A DNA stretch of 47,251 bases, from positions 1 to 47,251 of the forward strand of contig JAJRUS010000046.1 in assembly GCA_024277675.1 (NCBI GenBank), given 5' to 3'. Below, in pieces: positions 15,475 through 25,090 of the stretch. Positions within the stretch are counted from its first letter, which is position 1, and each line of letters starts with the position of its first letter. The position numbers and the translations under genes are program-made. The stretch comes from a bacterium. Its GTDB lineage: Bacteria; SZUA-182; SZUA-191; JAJRXT01. The notes below the pieces were generated by a model that did not search any database, had not been told where the DNA came from, and saw only the letters and a list, made by a program, of their open reading frames with translations.

Positions 15475-18400
15475 TTATTCAAAATAAACGGTGTTTTTAC
15501 CGAATAATTGTTCGATTTTAGCCACTAATTTTTCGCTGGGGGTAATTTTAAAGCCGGGCCCGGCGGCTAAGGTAACTTCCTGTTGCTTGGGGGTTAAAAA
15601 ATGCAGCAGCACCGGGCATGATCCTTGATAATTATTCAACTCCTGTCGTAATGTTTCCAGGTTTTCTTCAGTAAGCCCGGGCACCAGGATTTTAATGTGC
15701 ACTTTTTTGGTTAACCGCTGCCGCACTTCATTTAATGGAAAAACCTCCTGTGCCCTGATCTTAGCCGCCTCGTCTTTGGTATATTTCTCGCCTTTGACTA
15801 AGATAGGGCTGTCGCTGACCAGCAGGTGAGAGGCGGTTTTATAGACATCAGGCAATATGGTTATTTCGCTGAAACCGACTAAGTCTTCCAGGTTTACAAA
15901 GCCCATCGGCTCGCCGTTCCTGGTTTTTATTTCTTTTACCCCGGTTACCAGCCCCGCCAGGGAAACCTGATCGCCATCAGTGCGGTTAGCAATCTCTGCC
16001 GAGCTACAGGTGGCATAGTGTTTGATCTCGGTTTCGTAACGGGCCAATGGATGACCGGTTATATAGAAGCCGATTACCTCCTTCTCGGCGGTCAGCAATT
16101 GATTCTCAGGCCACTCTTCTATAGCCGGGAGTTCGGCGTAGCTGGGGGCGGACTCCTGCCCTTGTTCTAATATATCAAATAAATTGGTCTGCCCGTGCAG
16201 CTTATCCTGTTGCAGGCTCTGGCCAACCTCTATGGCCTGATCCAATACCTCTAATAACTGTGAACGATAAGCCCCGGTGGAATCGAAGGCGCCGCATTTA
16301 ATCAAGCTTTCTATCACCCGGCGGTTGACGCTGCGCAAATCCACTTGCCTGCAAAATTCATATATGGAATCAAAGCGTCTGGCTTCCTCGCGGGAGTTGA
16401 TAATTTCAGTGACCGCTGATTCACCCACATTTTTTACCGCCGCCAGGCCAAAGCGGATACTATCCCCTACCACCGTAAAGCGTTGATAACTTTCGTTTAC
16501 ATCGGGCGGTAGAATGCTTATGCTCATTTCCCGACATTCACTGATATATTTTACGATTTTATCGGTATTATCCATTTCACTGGTAAGTAAAGCGGCCATA
16601 AATTCTACCGCATAGTGGGTTTTTAAATAGGCGGTCTGGTATGAAATCATGGCATAGGCTGCACTATGCGACTTGTTAAATCCATAGCCGGAAAAATGGG
16701 CCATCAAATCAAATATTTTCTCGGCCCGGGCGGGTTTTATTTTTCGGTCTTTAGCCCCGGCGATAAATTTCTTCCGTTGGCTGTCCATCTCGGCGGCTTT
16801 CTTTTTTCCCATGGCGCGCCGCAGGATATCGGCTTCTCCCAGGCTGAAACCGGCCAGGGTACTGGCAATCTGCATTACCTGTTCCTGATATACCATTACG
16901 CCGTAAGTTTCTTTCAGGATAGGTTCAAGCAGCGGATGGTCATATTTGATGGGTGTTTTGCCTGCTTTCCGCTTGATAAAATCATCCACCATCACGCTGC
17001 ACAGCGGGCCGGGGCGAAACAGGGCCACCAGCGCCACCAGATCGGCGAAGCATTCCGGTTTCAAGCGGCGCAAAAGGTCTCGCATGCCGGAACTCTCCAG
17101 TTGGAAAACCCCCACCGTTTGACCATCGGCAAGCAGTTTGAAGGTAGCCGCATCATCCATGGTAATTTCCGCTAAGATAAGCTCCTGCCGGCGCGCCTGG
17201 CGGATAAAATTGAGGGTGTTCTCTATTACAGTTAGCGTGCGCAGGCCCAGGAAATCCATCTTGAGCAGCCCGATTTTCTCCAGGATTCCCATGGGATACT
17301 GGGTCATTACTTCCCCCTTGGGCCCCTTATATAGCGGTACGTATTCAAGCAGTGGTTTGGGGGTGATTACAATACCGGCGGCATGGGTGGAGGCGTGGCG
17401 GGTCAAGCCCTCCAGCGTTTTGGCAATATCCAGTAGCTGGGATATTTTGGGGTTGCTTTTTTGAAGCTGCTGTAATTTCTCTTCCTGTTTTATGGCTTCG
17501 GTCAAGGTAATGTTCAATATATTGGGTATGGTTTTAGCTAGCTTATCCACCTCGGCATAGGACATATCCAGCGCCCGCCCTACATCTCTGATTACCCCGC
17601 GGGCGGCCATGGTGCCGAAGGTAATAATCTGGGCTACATTTTGTTGACCATATTTTTGGCCCACATAGCTTATGACCTCATCCCGGCGCTCCATGCAGAA
17701 ATCAATGTCGATGTCGGGCATACTTATGCGTTCGGGATTTAAGAATCTTTCAAACAGTAAATTATGATTTAGCGGATCAATATCGGTAATCTGCAGGGCG
17801 TAGGCCACCAAACTGCCGGCGGCCGAGCCCCGGCCGGGGCCTACCGCTATCTTCCGCTGGCGGGCAAAGCTTATGAAATCCCACACAATAAGGAAGTAAC
17901 CGGAATAGCGCATATTGCGAATCACCCCCAACTCATGTGTCAATCGCTTAACTACCGGGTCATCCTTATCATTAATATTCAAGTTGGGATAACGCTTTTG
18001 CAAACCATCCAGGGCCAGCTTTTCCAGATAACTGTCTAAGTCATAGCCCTCCGGTACCTGATAATGCGGCAGGTGTAATTGATTAAATTCAAGCTCCAGA
18101 TTACAGCGCTGGGCAATCTCTATCGTATTGGTTACCGCTTGCGGAGTTTCGCTGAACATCTGGTGCATCAGTTCGCTTGATTTAAAATATAGCTCCGAGG
18201 TCGAGAATCGCATCCGCTGGGAATCATTTATGGTTTTGCCGGTCTGAATGCAGAGCAGGATTTCATGGGCGTATGCATCTTCCTTTCGCAGGTAATGGCA
18301 GTCGTTACTGGCTACCAGCGGAATGTCCATTTGTTGGCTTAATTTGATTAGTTCTTTGTTTAATTCAGTCTGCTCCGGTATCCCGTTTTGCTGAATCTCA

Positions 18401-18921
18401 AGGTAAAAATCATTACCCCAGATGTCTTTGAATTCTTTAGCCACCTGCATGGCTCTATCATGTTGTTGGGTAAGCAGTAGTTGAGATATTTCTCCCTTAA
18501 GGCAGGCGCTTAAGGCGATTAATCCCTGGCTGTGTTGTGCCAGAAGTTCCTTGTCCACTCTGGGTTTGTAATAAAATCCTTCGAAATAACCGGCGGTAAC
18601 CAGCCGGGTTAAATTATGATAACCGGTCTCATCTTTGACCAGTAATACCAGGTGGTGTGCCGCATCACCGGCGCTGCTGTTACGGTCAAAGCGGCCTTTG
18701 GGGGCTACGTAAACCTCGCAGCCGATGATGGGTTTAATGCCTTTGTGCAAGGCCAGTTGGTAAAACTCGACCGCCCCGAACATGTTTCCATGATCGGTTA
18801 CCGCCAGGGCCGGCATGCGGTATTCGATAGCCTTATCCAGCAGGTCTCCCAGCCGGCAGGCCCCGTCCAACAAACTATATTGGCTGTGTACATGCAAATG
18901 CACGAAATCGGTATGCTTCAA
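15475..18921 (-). CDS. dnaE: DNA polymerase III subunit alpha
   Basis: The 1148-residue protein has the full DnaE1 layout: an N-terminal PHP domain (HLHVHSQYSLLDG, TDHGNMFGAVEFY), the polymerase palm with PGRGSAAGSLVAYAL and the catalytic PDIDIDF, the fingers (FSGYGFNKSHSAAYAMISY), a helix-hairpin-helix region, and a C-terminal OB fold near VSLAGLVTGVKEIKTRNGEP. It is the replicative polymerase catalytic subunit. The PHP metal-ligand pattern looks intact (HxH, DHG), so it may retain the proofreading or pyrophosphatase-type activity seen in some DnaE1 proteins; that is an inference. The start codon is TTG, with AAGG about ten bases upstream. Confidence 0.98.
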   Translation of the reverse strand: MKHTDFVHLHVHSQYSLLDGACRLGDLLDKAIEYRMPALAVTDHGNMFGAVEFYQLALHKGIKPIIGCEVYVAPKGRFDRNSSAGDAAHHLVLLVKDETGYHNLTRLVTAGYFEGFYYKPRVDKELLAQHSQGLIALSACLKGEISQLLLTQQHDRAMQVAKEFKDIWGNDFYLEIQQNGIPEQTELNKELIKLSQQMDIPLVASNDCHYLRKEDAYAHEILLCIQTGKTINDSQRMRFSTSELYFKSSELMHQMFSETPQAVTNTIEIAQRCNLELEFNQLHLPHYQVPEGYDLDSYLEKLALDGLQKRYPNLNINDKDDPVVKRLTHELGVIRNMRYSGYFLIVWDFISFARQRKIAVGPGRGSAAGSLVAYALQITDIDPLNHNLLFERFLNPERISMPDIDIDFCMERRDEVISYVGQKYGQQNVAQIITFGTMAARGVIRDVGRALDMSYAEVDKLAKTIPNILNITLTEAIKQEEKLQQLQKSNPKISQLLDIAKTLEGLTRHASTHAAGIVITPKPLLEYVPLYKGPKGEVMTQYPMGILEKIGLLKMDFLGLRTLTVIENTLNFIRQARRQELILAEITMDDAATFKLLADGQTVGVFQLESSGMRDLLRRLKPECFADLVALVALFRPGPLCSVMVDDFIKRKAGKTPIKYDHPLLEPILKETYGVMVYQEQVMQIASTLAGFSLGEADILRRAMGKKKAAEMDSQRKKFIAGAKDRKIKPARAEKIFDLMAHFSGYGFNKSHSAAYAMISYQTAYLKTHYAVEFMAALLTSEMDNTDKIVKYISECREMSISILPPDVNESYQRFTVVGDSIRFGLAAVKNVGESAVTEIINSREEARRFDSIYEFCRQVDLRSVNRRVIESLIKCGAFDSTGAYRSQLLEVLDQAIEVGQSLQQDKLHGQTNLFDILEQGQESAPSYAELPAIEEWPENQLLTAEKEVIGFYITGHPLARYETEIKHYATCSSAEIANRTDGDQVSLAGLVTGVKEIKTRNGEPMGFVNLEDLVGFSEITILPDVYKTASHLLVSDSPILVKGEKYTKDEAAKIRAQEVFPLNEVRQRLTKKVHIKILVPGLTEENLETLRQELNNYQGSCPVLLHFLTPKQQEVTLAAGPGFKITPSEKLVAKIEQLFGKNTVYFE

Positions 18922-18977
18922 TTTTAATAGACCTTTCTTTTGCTGATACGGTAGTTGTTAGTCAATTTATTCGTCAG

Positions 18978-20378
18978 TTATGGTTGCGATAGAAATTCGG
19001 CCAGCCGGTCTACAATTTCCAGGGCTTCCAGCCCGGATAGCTTTTGGGTTACCCCGAAGATTCCGGTTGCCTGTGGAGACATTATACCCAAAGCGGTTAC
19101 CCGATTAACAGCGCCATAATATTGATTTTCCGGCGATACATCTTTATAGAGCCGGTTTCCGGATTCATCGGGTAACGTCCTGACTTCGGCCAACTGCTGC
19201 AATGCCTTATCGACAATGCTGGCCGCTTCACCACGGGAAATATTCGCCTCCGGCAGAAAATAGTGATTGGGATATTCATTCATCAGTCGATTTCTTACCA
19301 CATAAATAATATACTCTTTTGCCCAGTGAGCAGAGATATCGGGAATGACTACCGGTACGTCCAGGCTGGCCAGACTTTTTCCAGGCGGCAATCTCAGGTT
19401 CAGCGCAAACAGGGCTGCCAATTGACCCCTGGTTATGGCTTTGGCATAGCTTATTTTCATAAACTCTACAGGTACCGGTCTGTCCCGATATAGTTCTTGT
19501 TGAACCAACTGGAGTAGTTTCTTGCTTTCCTGATCATCGGTATTTAACATAAGGTTGTGTTGCAGGGCTTTGCGGGCTTGATCATATTCGTATAACCCCA
19601 GATATGCCTCTCCCAGGCGCTTCCATACTAAAGCGTTTTCGGGAATGATACCCGCGGCTAATTTTAGATTATCCACTGCCGGGCGATATTGCCGCTGATA
19701 GATATAAACCCCGCCCAACTCCAGGTACGCTTCTCCTGACTGTTTATCAGCCTGGATGGCTGATTGAAAGCTGATCCTGGCCTGCTTCCAGTCGGCTGAA
19801 TCCCGAAAAGCAATTCCCTGTTTAAGGTACTGCCGGGCGAGTTTTTGTTGAGTAAGTTTCGCCTTGGGATGGTTGGGCTGAAGCTTCAGGGCAGTATTCA
19901 AATACTTAAGCGCCAATTCATATTTCCCTTGATCCATATATATTGTACCCAGGGCAATACTGGCTTCCACCAGGCTGGGTTCCAGTTCCAGGGCGCGCTT
20001 ATAATTTGTTTGTGCCAGATACAGTTGTTGGGTAAGATAGTAAATTTCTCCCAGGGCCATGTAAGGAGCTATAAATTCTTTGTCTTCAACCAGGGCGGAG
20101 TCGAATCTGTCGATGGCCAGTTTGTACTTTCCCTGTTGATAGAAATTCATACCACGCAGATATAACTCCTGAGCTAACTTGGAGCTTAGGGCTTTTGTCT
20201 CCTCCTCCGGCTGCCTGATGCCCTGAAGCCGCTTAACCCAGCCGGGATACTCTTCCGGCTCAGTTGGGGGTGGAGTAGTAATACAGCCGCATACTAAAAT
20301 CACCGACATTGCTATCCATATTGTCCAGGCCACCGGCCGGATGCGAAAACATTGCATTATAGAATTAGAACATATCAT
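18978..20378 (-). CDS. TPR-repeat lipoprotein with C-terminal SLH-like domains
   Basis: The 466-residue protein starts with a lipoprotein leader ending ILVCGC; Met8 may be the actual start. Residues ~65-300 are tandem TPR motifs (for example AQELYLRGMNFYQQGKYKLA, AYMALGEIYYLTQQLYLAQ). Residues ~315-460 form two or three S-layer-homology-like segments: ITRGQLAALFALNL, the pair IPDISAHWAKEYI and ISRGEAASIVDKAL, and YKDVSPENQYYGAV. SLH domains bind cell-wall-linked polysaccharide; with TPRs and a lipid anchor, a scaffold role in the envelope is a reasonable inference. The ATG at 20378 overlaps the hflX stop as ATGA, which indicates translational coupling. Confidence 0.85.
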   Translation of the reverse strand: MICSNSIMQCFRIRPVAWTIWIAMSVILVCGCITTPPPTEPEEYPGWVKRLQGIRQPEEETKALSSKLAQELYLRGMNFYQQGKYKLAIDRFDSALVEDKEFIAPYMALGEIYYLTQQLYLAQTNYKRALELEPSLVEASIALGTIYMDQGKYELALKYLNTALKLQPNHPKAKLTQQKLARQYLKQGIAFRDSADWKQARISFQSAIQADKQSGEAYLELGGVYIYQRQYRPAVDNLKLAAGIIPENALVWKRLGEAYLGLYEYDQARKALQHNLMLNTDDQESKKLLQLVQQELYRDRPVPVEFMKISYAKAITRGQLAALFALNLRLPPGKSLASLDVPVVIPDISAHWAKEYIIYVVRNRLMNEYPNHYFLPEANISRGEAASIVDKALQQLAEVRTLPDESGNRLYKDVSPENQYYGAVNRVTALGIMSPQATGIFGVTQKLSGLEALEIVDRLAEFLSQP

Positions 20379-21649
20379 ATATTAGCCTTTAGCGGGGTTT
20401 GCTGTAGTTTACTTTCAATAATAGCGGCGGTTTTAAAGTCCACCTCGGCTTCTATAAGTATTCGATCGTCAAGGTATCGGGAGTTAAGCACCCGGCCCTT
20501 CTTATGAATCAGTGATATGATTGCCGATTCCTCATAGGTCAGGCTGAGCGATATTCTGGTTAGCAGATGCTGTAACTGTTGCTCGATCCGGCGGAGCAAC
20601 TGGTCTAAGTTAAGCCGGTATAGGGCGGCCACAGCTACCTGGGCGTCTGCTATGCGGCTCAGGCATTTTATTAAATTTTTGTTCTTTAGTTGATCCGTTT
20701 TGTTAAGCACGGCTATGGTCGGTTTATCTTCTAATCCCAACTCGGACAAGATGCTGTTTACCGTGGCTACTTGCTGCTCGATGTCAGGGTGACCGGCATC
20801 TATAACATGCAGCAGGATATCGGCTTCGGCCACCTCCTCTAATGTGGCTTTGAAGGCCTCTACCAACTGGTGAGGCAGCTTGCGGATAAAGCCCACCGTA
20901 TCGGAGATAAGCACCGCCTGATGATTAGGAAGCTCAATCCTGCGGGTGGTAGTGTCCAGGGTGGCAAACAGCTTGTCTTCCACCGAAACATCAGCCCCTG
21001 ACAGGGCGTTGAGCAGCGTAGATTTTCCGGCGTTGGTATAACCTACCAGGGCAATAACCGGCGTCGGCACTGACTGGCGCTTTTCCCGGTAAAGCTTGCG
21101 GTGCTTACGCACCCCTTCCAAATCAGCCTTAATCTTGGCGATTCGCTGCCGAATTCGGCGCCGGTCCACTTCCAGTTGAGTCTCTCCCGGCCCCCGGGTG
21201 CCTATACCGCCGCCCAGTCGCGAGAGCATAAGCCCTTTGCCTACCAACCTGGGCAATAGATACTCCAGTTGAGCCAGCTCTACCTGAAGCTTTCCCTCCC
21301 TGGTATGCGCCCGTTGGGCAAATATATCCAGGATAAGGCTGGTACGATCAATTATTTTGCACTGGATCAGGTCTTCAAGGTTGCGTTGCTGGCCGGGGGT
21401 TAAATTATCATCAAATACTACCAGGTCAAGCCTCAATTCCTGGCAAACATGGTGAATATGCTCGGCCTTGCCTTTACCGATAAAGTATGCCGGGGTAGGC
21501 TTGGGGCGGTTTTGAATGACACGACTTGCTACCTCCCCTCCGGCAGTGTGAACCAGTTGGGTCAACTCATCCAGCGAATCCTCAATTTCGTAGTCGTTAT
21601 TACCAGGCAGCCTTAAAGCTACCAGTAATGCCCGCTCTTTTTCCGGCAA
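20375..21649 (-). CDS. hflX: Ribosome-associated GTPase HflX
   Basis: The 424-residue protein has the HflX N-terminal domain (PAYFIGKGKAEHIH, DDNLTPGQQRNLED, the LSRLGGGIGTRGPGETQLE loop) followed by a G domain with G1 GYTNAGKSTLLNAL, G2 ATLDTTTRRI, G3 SDTVGFIRKLPHQLVEAF and G4 NKTDQ. HflX binds the 50S subunit and rescues stalled or hibernating ribosomes in other bacteria. The start is a TTG at 21649 with AGG seven bases upstream. The stop overlaps the start of the TPR/SLH lipoprotein gene, so the two are cotranslated, although their roles are not obviously connected. Confidence 0.97.
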   Translation of the reverse strand: MPEKERALLVALRLPGNNDYEIEDSLDELTQLVHTAGGEVASRVIQNRPKPTPAYFIGKGKAEHIHHVCQELRLDLVVFDDNLTPGQQRNLEDLIQCKIIDRTSLILDIFAQRAHTREGKLQVELAQLEYLLPRLVGKGLMLSRLGGGIGTRGPGETQLEVDRRRIRQRIAKIKADLEGVRKHRKLYREKRQSVPTPVIALVGYTNAGKSTLLNALSGADVSVEDKLFATLDTTTRRIELPNHQAVLISDTVGFIRKLPHQLVEAFKATLEEVAEADILLHVIDAGHPDIEQQVATVNSILSELGLEDKPTIAVLNKTDQLKNKNLIKCLSRIADAQVAVAALYRLNLDQLLRRIEQQLQHLLTRISLSLTYEESAIISLIHKKGRVLNSRYLDDRILIEAEVDFKTAAIIESKLQQTPLKANI

Positions 21650-21852
21650 AATATTACCTGCTCAAACATATCCCGCACCGGCAGGATAAGCCCTTACTTG
21701 TTGATATTCTTAAGTTATTGCGTTGCCATGTCTTTACTGAATAATACTCGATGTTGCCCGATTTGTCAACCCGGCAGGCCCTTGATTAAAGGGGACTTCA
21801 CCCCCCCCCTTATTAAACGGCTATACATGTAAAAAATGATTTCTCTGGCTGG

Positions 21853-21927
21853 TTACAGTAGGCCGGTGGCCTGTTTTATGCGGTCGGCCAATTCGGTGTC
21901 GATGGTTTTCAGCCCGCCAAAGCTGTT
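21853..21927 (-). other. In-frame tail beyond the stop of the TIGR03545 gene (24 codons plus second stop)
   Basis: After the TAA at 21928-21930 the same frame stays open for 24 codons to a second TAA at 21853-21855. It encodes the peptide NSFGGLKTIDTELADRIK followed by QATGLL. Its amphipathic, structured character and codon use look like the true C-terminus of the upstream protein. The remainder of the 21650-21927 gap holds a long C run near 21802-21811 and nothing else I can support. Confidence 0.5.
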
Positions 21928-23574
21928 TTATAGCTCATTAAGCGGGCCGCCGGCTTTTTTAGTGATGGCGGCGGTCAGCCCTTTTTCCAGGCGGGCGGCT
22001 TGATCTCCGGCTAGATTTTTTACCGCCGATTGCAGTACGCTATCCAGGTTTGATTTTAATTTTATATCATAATCCCGGATAGTGCCACTGATGTCGGCAG
22101 TTAAATTGAATTTTGAAACGTCCGATATGGCCGAGCTTATGGCGGTAACTATCGGATTGGTCGCATCAGGTTTACCAACCGAGAATTTAGTTGAGGTCAG
22201 CCCGGAAACCAACCTTGCGGTGATGGATTCATGGCTTAAGCCAGCCTTAAGATTAATATCCGCCAGACCTTTCTGTAAGCTGAGCGGCAGGTCTTTGCTG
22301 TCGGATAGGATTATGTTCCGGGCTTGATAGCCTTTGATGGAGAAATTAATGCTATCCCGGCTTTTTTCGGGCACTATATGGTTAAGTGTGCCGTCAAATT
22401 TCAGGGACTTAACGTCCTTTATACTATCTCCAGTGAAAACAAAGCTGAGCGGCAGTCCAAGTACATCCTGGTCGGGGGTGATATTCTGTAGCTTGCCGCT
22501 CAGGGCGCCGATCCTGGTTTCTATCCGGGTAACCCGTACCTTGCGGATTAAAAAATCAGGGGTGGGGTGGCGCTCCTTAAAACGGACATATACCCCCTTG
22601 CCTCTAAGGGGCTTCACCACTTCGGTGTCGCTGCCCTCCTGCTTCACTCCGCTACGTTCTAAAAACGGCTTTAACTTGTCATACCAGCTAAGCGCAGTTT
22701 GCGTCCAATTACCGATTTTTTCACCCAGCAGCAGCTTAGTAATATTAGCCAGCCCTTGGGGTGAGAGTGCATATTTCTCCTTTAGGCGGCGTACATCGTC
22801 AACGGGGGCCGCCTCGGCTTCTTTTATGCGCTTCTGTAACAATTGTATACCGTTATCCAGGTCATGCCTGGCAGTTTTGATAAGCTTTAAGTCTTTTTCC
22901 AGCTCTTTTTTTATGGTCACCAGCTCGCCGAATCCACTTAATATACCCCCGAAGCCGCCTTTGCCTATCGATTTTAGGCCCTTAATGCGACGCTCATAAT
23001 CTTTCAACTTATCTTTATCCGGCAGCTCTTTCAGGCGTTTTTGCCATTTTATTTTTTCCCGGTCAATATCGTTGCGCACCGATGCTATCAATTTAAGCGA
23101 TTTCAAGTCTTCTTTTTCCAGAATCTCTTTTACATCGGGAAGCTTAAAGGAAGGTAATTCAAGTGCTTTACTAATTTTCTTTTTTATGGTTGGGGTAGCC
23201 GCTTTTTGCTTAATTTTCCCGGAAGTTTTACGGGGAGTATCAAACCGCACCCCATCCAGGGTCATCTCGTTAATGGTTATTTTGTTTAACAGCGCACTTG
23301 TTAAGTCTATGGAACAGGCGATGCGGGTGATTTCAACCGCATTTTCCATGGGCTTATCGGGGTTGGTAACCTGTAGACGATAAAGCGATAAACCGGCGGG
23401 GAAAAGAGAGAGATCAGCCCGGCCCAGTTCTACCCTGGCGCCGACAAGCCGGCTGCCGCTATCTTCAATGGTGCGCTTAACAAGGCTGTCGACAAAGAAA
23501 AACCACAAGCCAAAAATAATAAGCGTGAGGCTTACAAAAGCACCGATTCCCCACCAACGCAACCATTTTTTCAT
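21928..23574 (-). CDS. TIGR03545 family protein (AsmA-like), possibly cut short by a late stop codon
   Basis: The 548-residue protein has one N-terminal membrane helix (WWGIGAFVSLTLIIFGLWFF), then the AsmA-like start VGARVELGRADLSLFPAGLS and repeated strands, a Lys/Glu-rich helical part (~125-270), and a C-terminal beta-rich part with SIKGYQARNIILSD. This arrangement matches TIGR03545, a family of unknown function that is regularly encoded beside TIGR03546, as here. The TIGR03546 stop and this ATG are only three bases apart, so they are one transcription unit. Topology suggests a membrane-anchored periplasmic protein; AsmA relatives work in envelope lipid handling, which is only a hint. The stop at 21928 may be premature, since 24 further plausible codons follow in frame. 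Confidence 0.8.
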   Translation of the reverse strand: MKKWLRWWGIGAFVSLTLIIFGLWFFFVDSLVKRTIEDSGSRLVGARVELGRADLSLFPAGLSLYRLQVTNPDKPMENAVEITRIACSIDLTSALLNKITINEMTLDGVRFDTPRKTSGKIKQKAATPTIKKKISKALELPSFKLPDVKEILEKEDLKSLKLIASVRNDIDREKIKWQKRLKELPDKDKLKDYERRIKGLKSIGKGGFGGILSGFGELVTIKKELEKDLKLIKTARHDLDNGIQLLQKRIKEAEAAPVDDVRRLKEKYALSPQGLANITKLLLGEKIGNWTQTALSWYDKLKPFLERSGVKQEGSDTEVVKPLRGKGVYVRFKERHPTPDFLIRKVRVTRIETRIGALSGKLQNITPDQDVLGLPLSFVFTGDSIKDVKSLKFDGTLNHIVPEKSRDSINFSIKGYQARNIILSDSKDLPLSLQKGLADINLKAGLSHESITARLVSGLTSTKFSVGKPDATNPIVTAISSAISDVSKFNLTADISGTIRDYDIKLKSNLDSVLQSAVKNLAGDQAARLEKGLTAAITKKAGGPLNEL

Positions 23575-23577
23575 ATA

Positions 23578-24090
23578 TTATCTCATCCGCTCAAGCGACT
23601 GGTAAATATGGTAGAATTTGTTTGCCTTTAATAGCTGCATAAGCCGGGTTTTCTGCACCCAACTGAGTATATTCTCTCTATAGCGGATGACGGCCGATTT
23701 TACGATTAAGTGAAACGGGATAAAAAGTATTAATGAGAAAAGCAGGCTCCCGGCTACTATAGGGTTGTTGAACCTTTCCAGTCGCCAGAGTGAGGAATTA
23801 TAAAGAATTGTCCAGATGCTCTCCAGCGGCCCGGCGGTCAACATGCTAAGCCCGATCCAGTGAAAGAATGGGTCCAAAAGATATGCCAGCCCTGAGAAGA
23901 ATAAAAGTCCCAGCAGAAAGGCCGACAAATTAACCCGCAGCATGAGGACTAAAAGCAACACCAAAATATTATGCAGCGAAAAAAGCGGGGTCAGACCCGC
24001 CAGCATGGCCAAGGCCAGGGCTAAGCTGATCTGACTGGGATCAGTCTCAGAATTTAAGACTTTCAATAACCTGGCCAGCATTTTCAGCAT
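23578..24090 (-). CDS. TIGR03546 family integral membrane protein
   Basis: The 170-residue protein has three or four hydrophobic segments: SLALALAMLAGLTPLFSLHN, VLLLVLMLRVNLSAFLLGLL and VAGSLLFSLILFIPFHLIV. The phrase AGLTPLFSLHN and the motif YLLDPFFHWIG fit TIGR03546, a small family related to DUF2062-type membrane proteins, found beside TIGR03545. Function is unknown. It ends three bases before the TIGR03545 start; the two products probably act together in the inner membrane. Confidence 0.8.
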   Translation of the reverse strand: MLKMLARLLKVLNSETDPSQISLALALAMLAGLTPLFSLHNILVLLLVLMLRVNLSAFLLGLLFFSGLAYLLDPFFHWIGLSMLTAGPLESIWTILYNSSLWRLERFNNPIVAGSLLFSLILFIPFHLIVKSAVIRYRENILSWVQKTRLMQLLKANKFYHIYQSLERMR

Positions 24091-24137
24091 AACATATGTT
24101 CCGGTGGTTTAAGGATTGGCAATTGATATACAGTAGT

Positions 24138-24650
24138 CTAATAGTTGATCAGTGAAAATATGTCGTAACCGCTTAATTTATCCCGGCCGTTTAAAAAGCC
24201 AAGCTCGATCAAAAAGCCGATGCTTATAATATTGCCTTTAAGCTGTTCTATCATCTGGGTTACCGCCCCGATAGTGCCGCCGGTAGCCAGCAGATCGTCT
24301 ATGATAAGCACTCGTTGACCGGGAGCGATGGCATCCTGATGGATTTGCAGCGTATCAGTGCCGTATTCCAGTTCATAGCTCACCTCATGGGTTTTATAGG
24401 GCAGCTTGCCCGGTTTTCTGATAATCGCAAGGCTCGCCTCCAGTTTATAGGCGATTGGAGCGCCGAAAATAAAACCACGCGCCTCCACACAAGCCACTAC
24501 CTCAATTTGCTTATCGACATAATGGGCCGCCAGATCATCTACCGCTTGTTTAAAGGCGGCTGCATCATCCAGCAGGGTGGTAATGTCTTTAAATATAATA
24601 CCCGCTTTGGGGAAATCGGGAATATCTCTAATCTTCTGCTTTAAATCCAA
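24138..24650 (-). CDS. apt: Adenine phosphoribosyltransferase
   Basis: The 170-residue protein has the Apt features: IRDIPDFPKAGIIFKDITTLL at the start, VEARGFIFGAPIAYKL, RKPGKLPYKT, and the PRPP-binding loop VLIIDDLLATGGT near residues 122-134. It salvages adenine to AMP with PRPP in the cytosol. The start is a TTG at 24650 with GGAG eight bases upstream; the second codon onward (DLKQKIRDIP) matches the usual N-terminus. Its 5' region holds a palindrome pair about 70 bases away. Confidence 0.96.
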   Translation of the reverse strand: MDLKQKIRDIPDFPKAGIIFKDITTLLDDAAAFKQAVDDLAAHYVDKQIEVVACVEARGFIFGAPIAYKLEASLAIIRKPGKLPYKTHEVSYELEYGTDTLQIHQDAIAPGQRVLIIDDLLATGGTIGAVTQMIEQLKGNIISIGFLIELGFLNGRDKLSGYDIFSLINY

Positions 24651-24715
24651 GATTGTGTCTCCTTTTTGGTGTAGTGGTTATGTTTTAATTAATTTTTTGA
24701 TGTTTTCTGATGTTT

Positions 24716-24799
24716 GATGTTTCGGCCTGTCCCCAGGCCGAAACCTACAAGGGGGACGCTGGCCTTAAGTTTTTCGGCTTGGGGACAAGCCGAAATATC
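24716..24799. repeat. REP/BIME-like palindrome pair, copy 3, upstream of apt
   Basis: A perfect 11-bp hairpin (24719-24729 with 24734-24744, loop TCCC) and a perfect 10-bp hairpin (24772-24781 with 24786-24795, loop GGGA) are separated by 27 bases. Outer edges are GATGTTTCGG and CCGAAATATC. GATGTTT is repeated just left of the element. The rest of 24651-25090 holds sequence resembling common dispersed non-coding motifs (GGGATTAACAGGATT near 24835; ACCGATGCACACAGAT near 24860) and no gene that I can see. Confidence 0.85.
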
Positions 24800-25090
24800 A
24801 AATAAATCTAAACATAAAAAGACATTTTTGACGGGATTAACAGGATTGTTATTTAACCACCGATGCACACAGATAAAATAACTTATATCGGCATTCATCG
24901 ATGGTTAATTATTCTTCTTCTATAATAGCCCCTTTAGATTTAGCAAATTCAAGCTATAGGTATTTTCAGAGATGAATTTGCATAAATATAGCACGATTAT
25001 GTTGCTATTTACAAGCCTAATTCAGATACAAATTACGTATGTAGTTTTAGCGGGATACACAGGAGCAGTTGAATAAATAGGGTGTGGGAT

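Noticed and set aside
16666-17464. Plus-strand frames of 169 and 108 codons
   Set aside because: They are antisense to the polymerase core of dnaE and have no features of their own.
24689-24898. A 69-codon minus-strand frame containing ISACPQAEK
   Set aside because: It is a translation of the palindrome pair and common intergenic sequence, not a gene.
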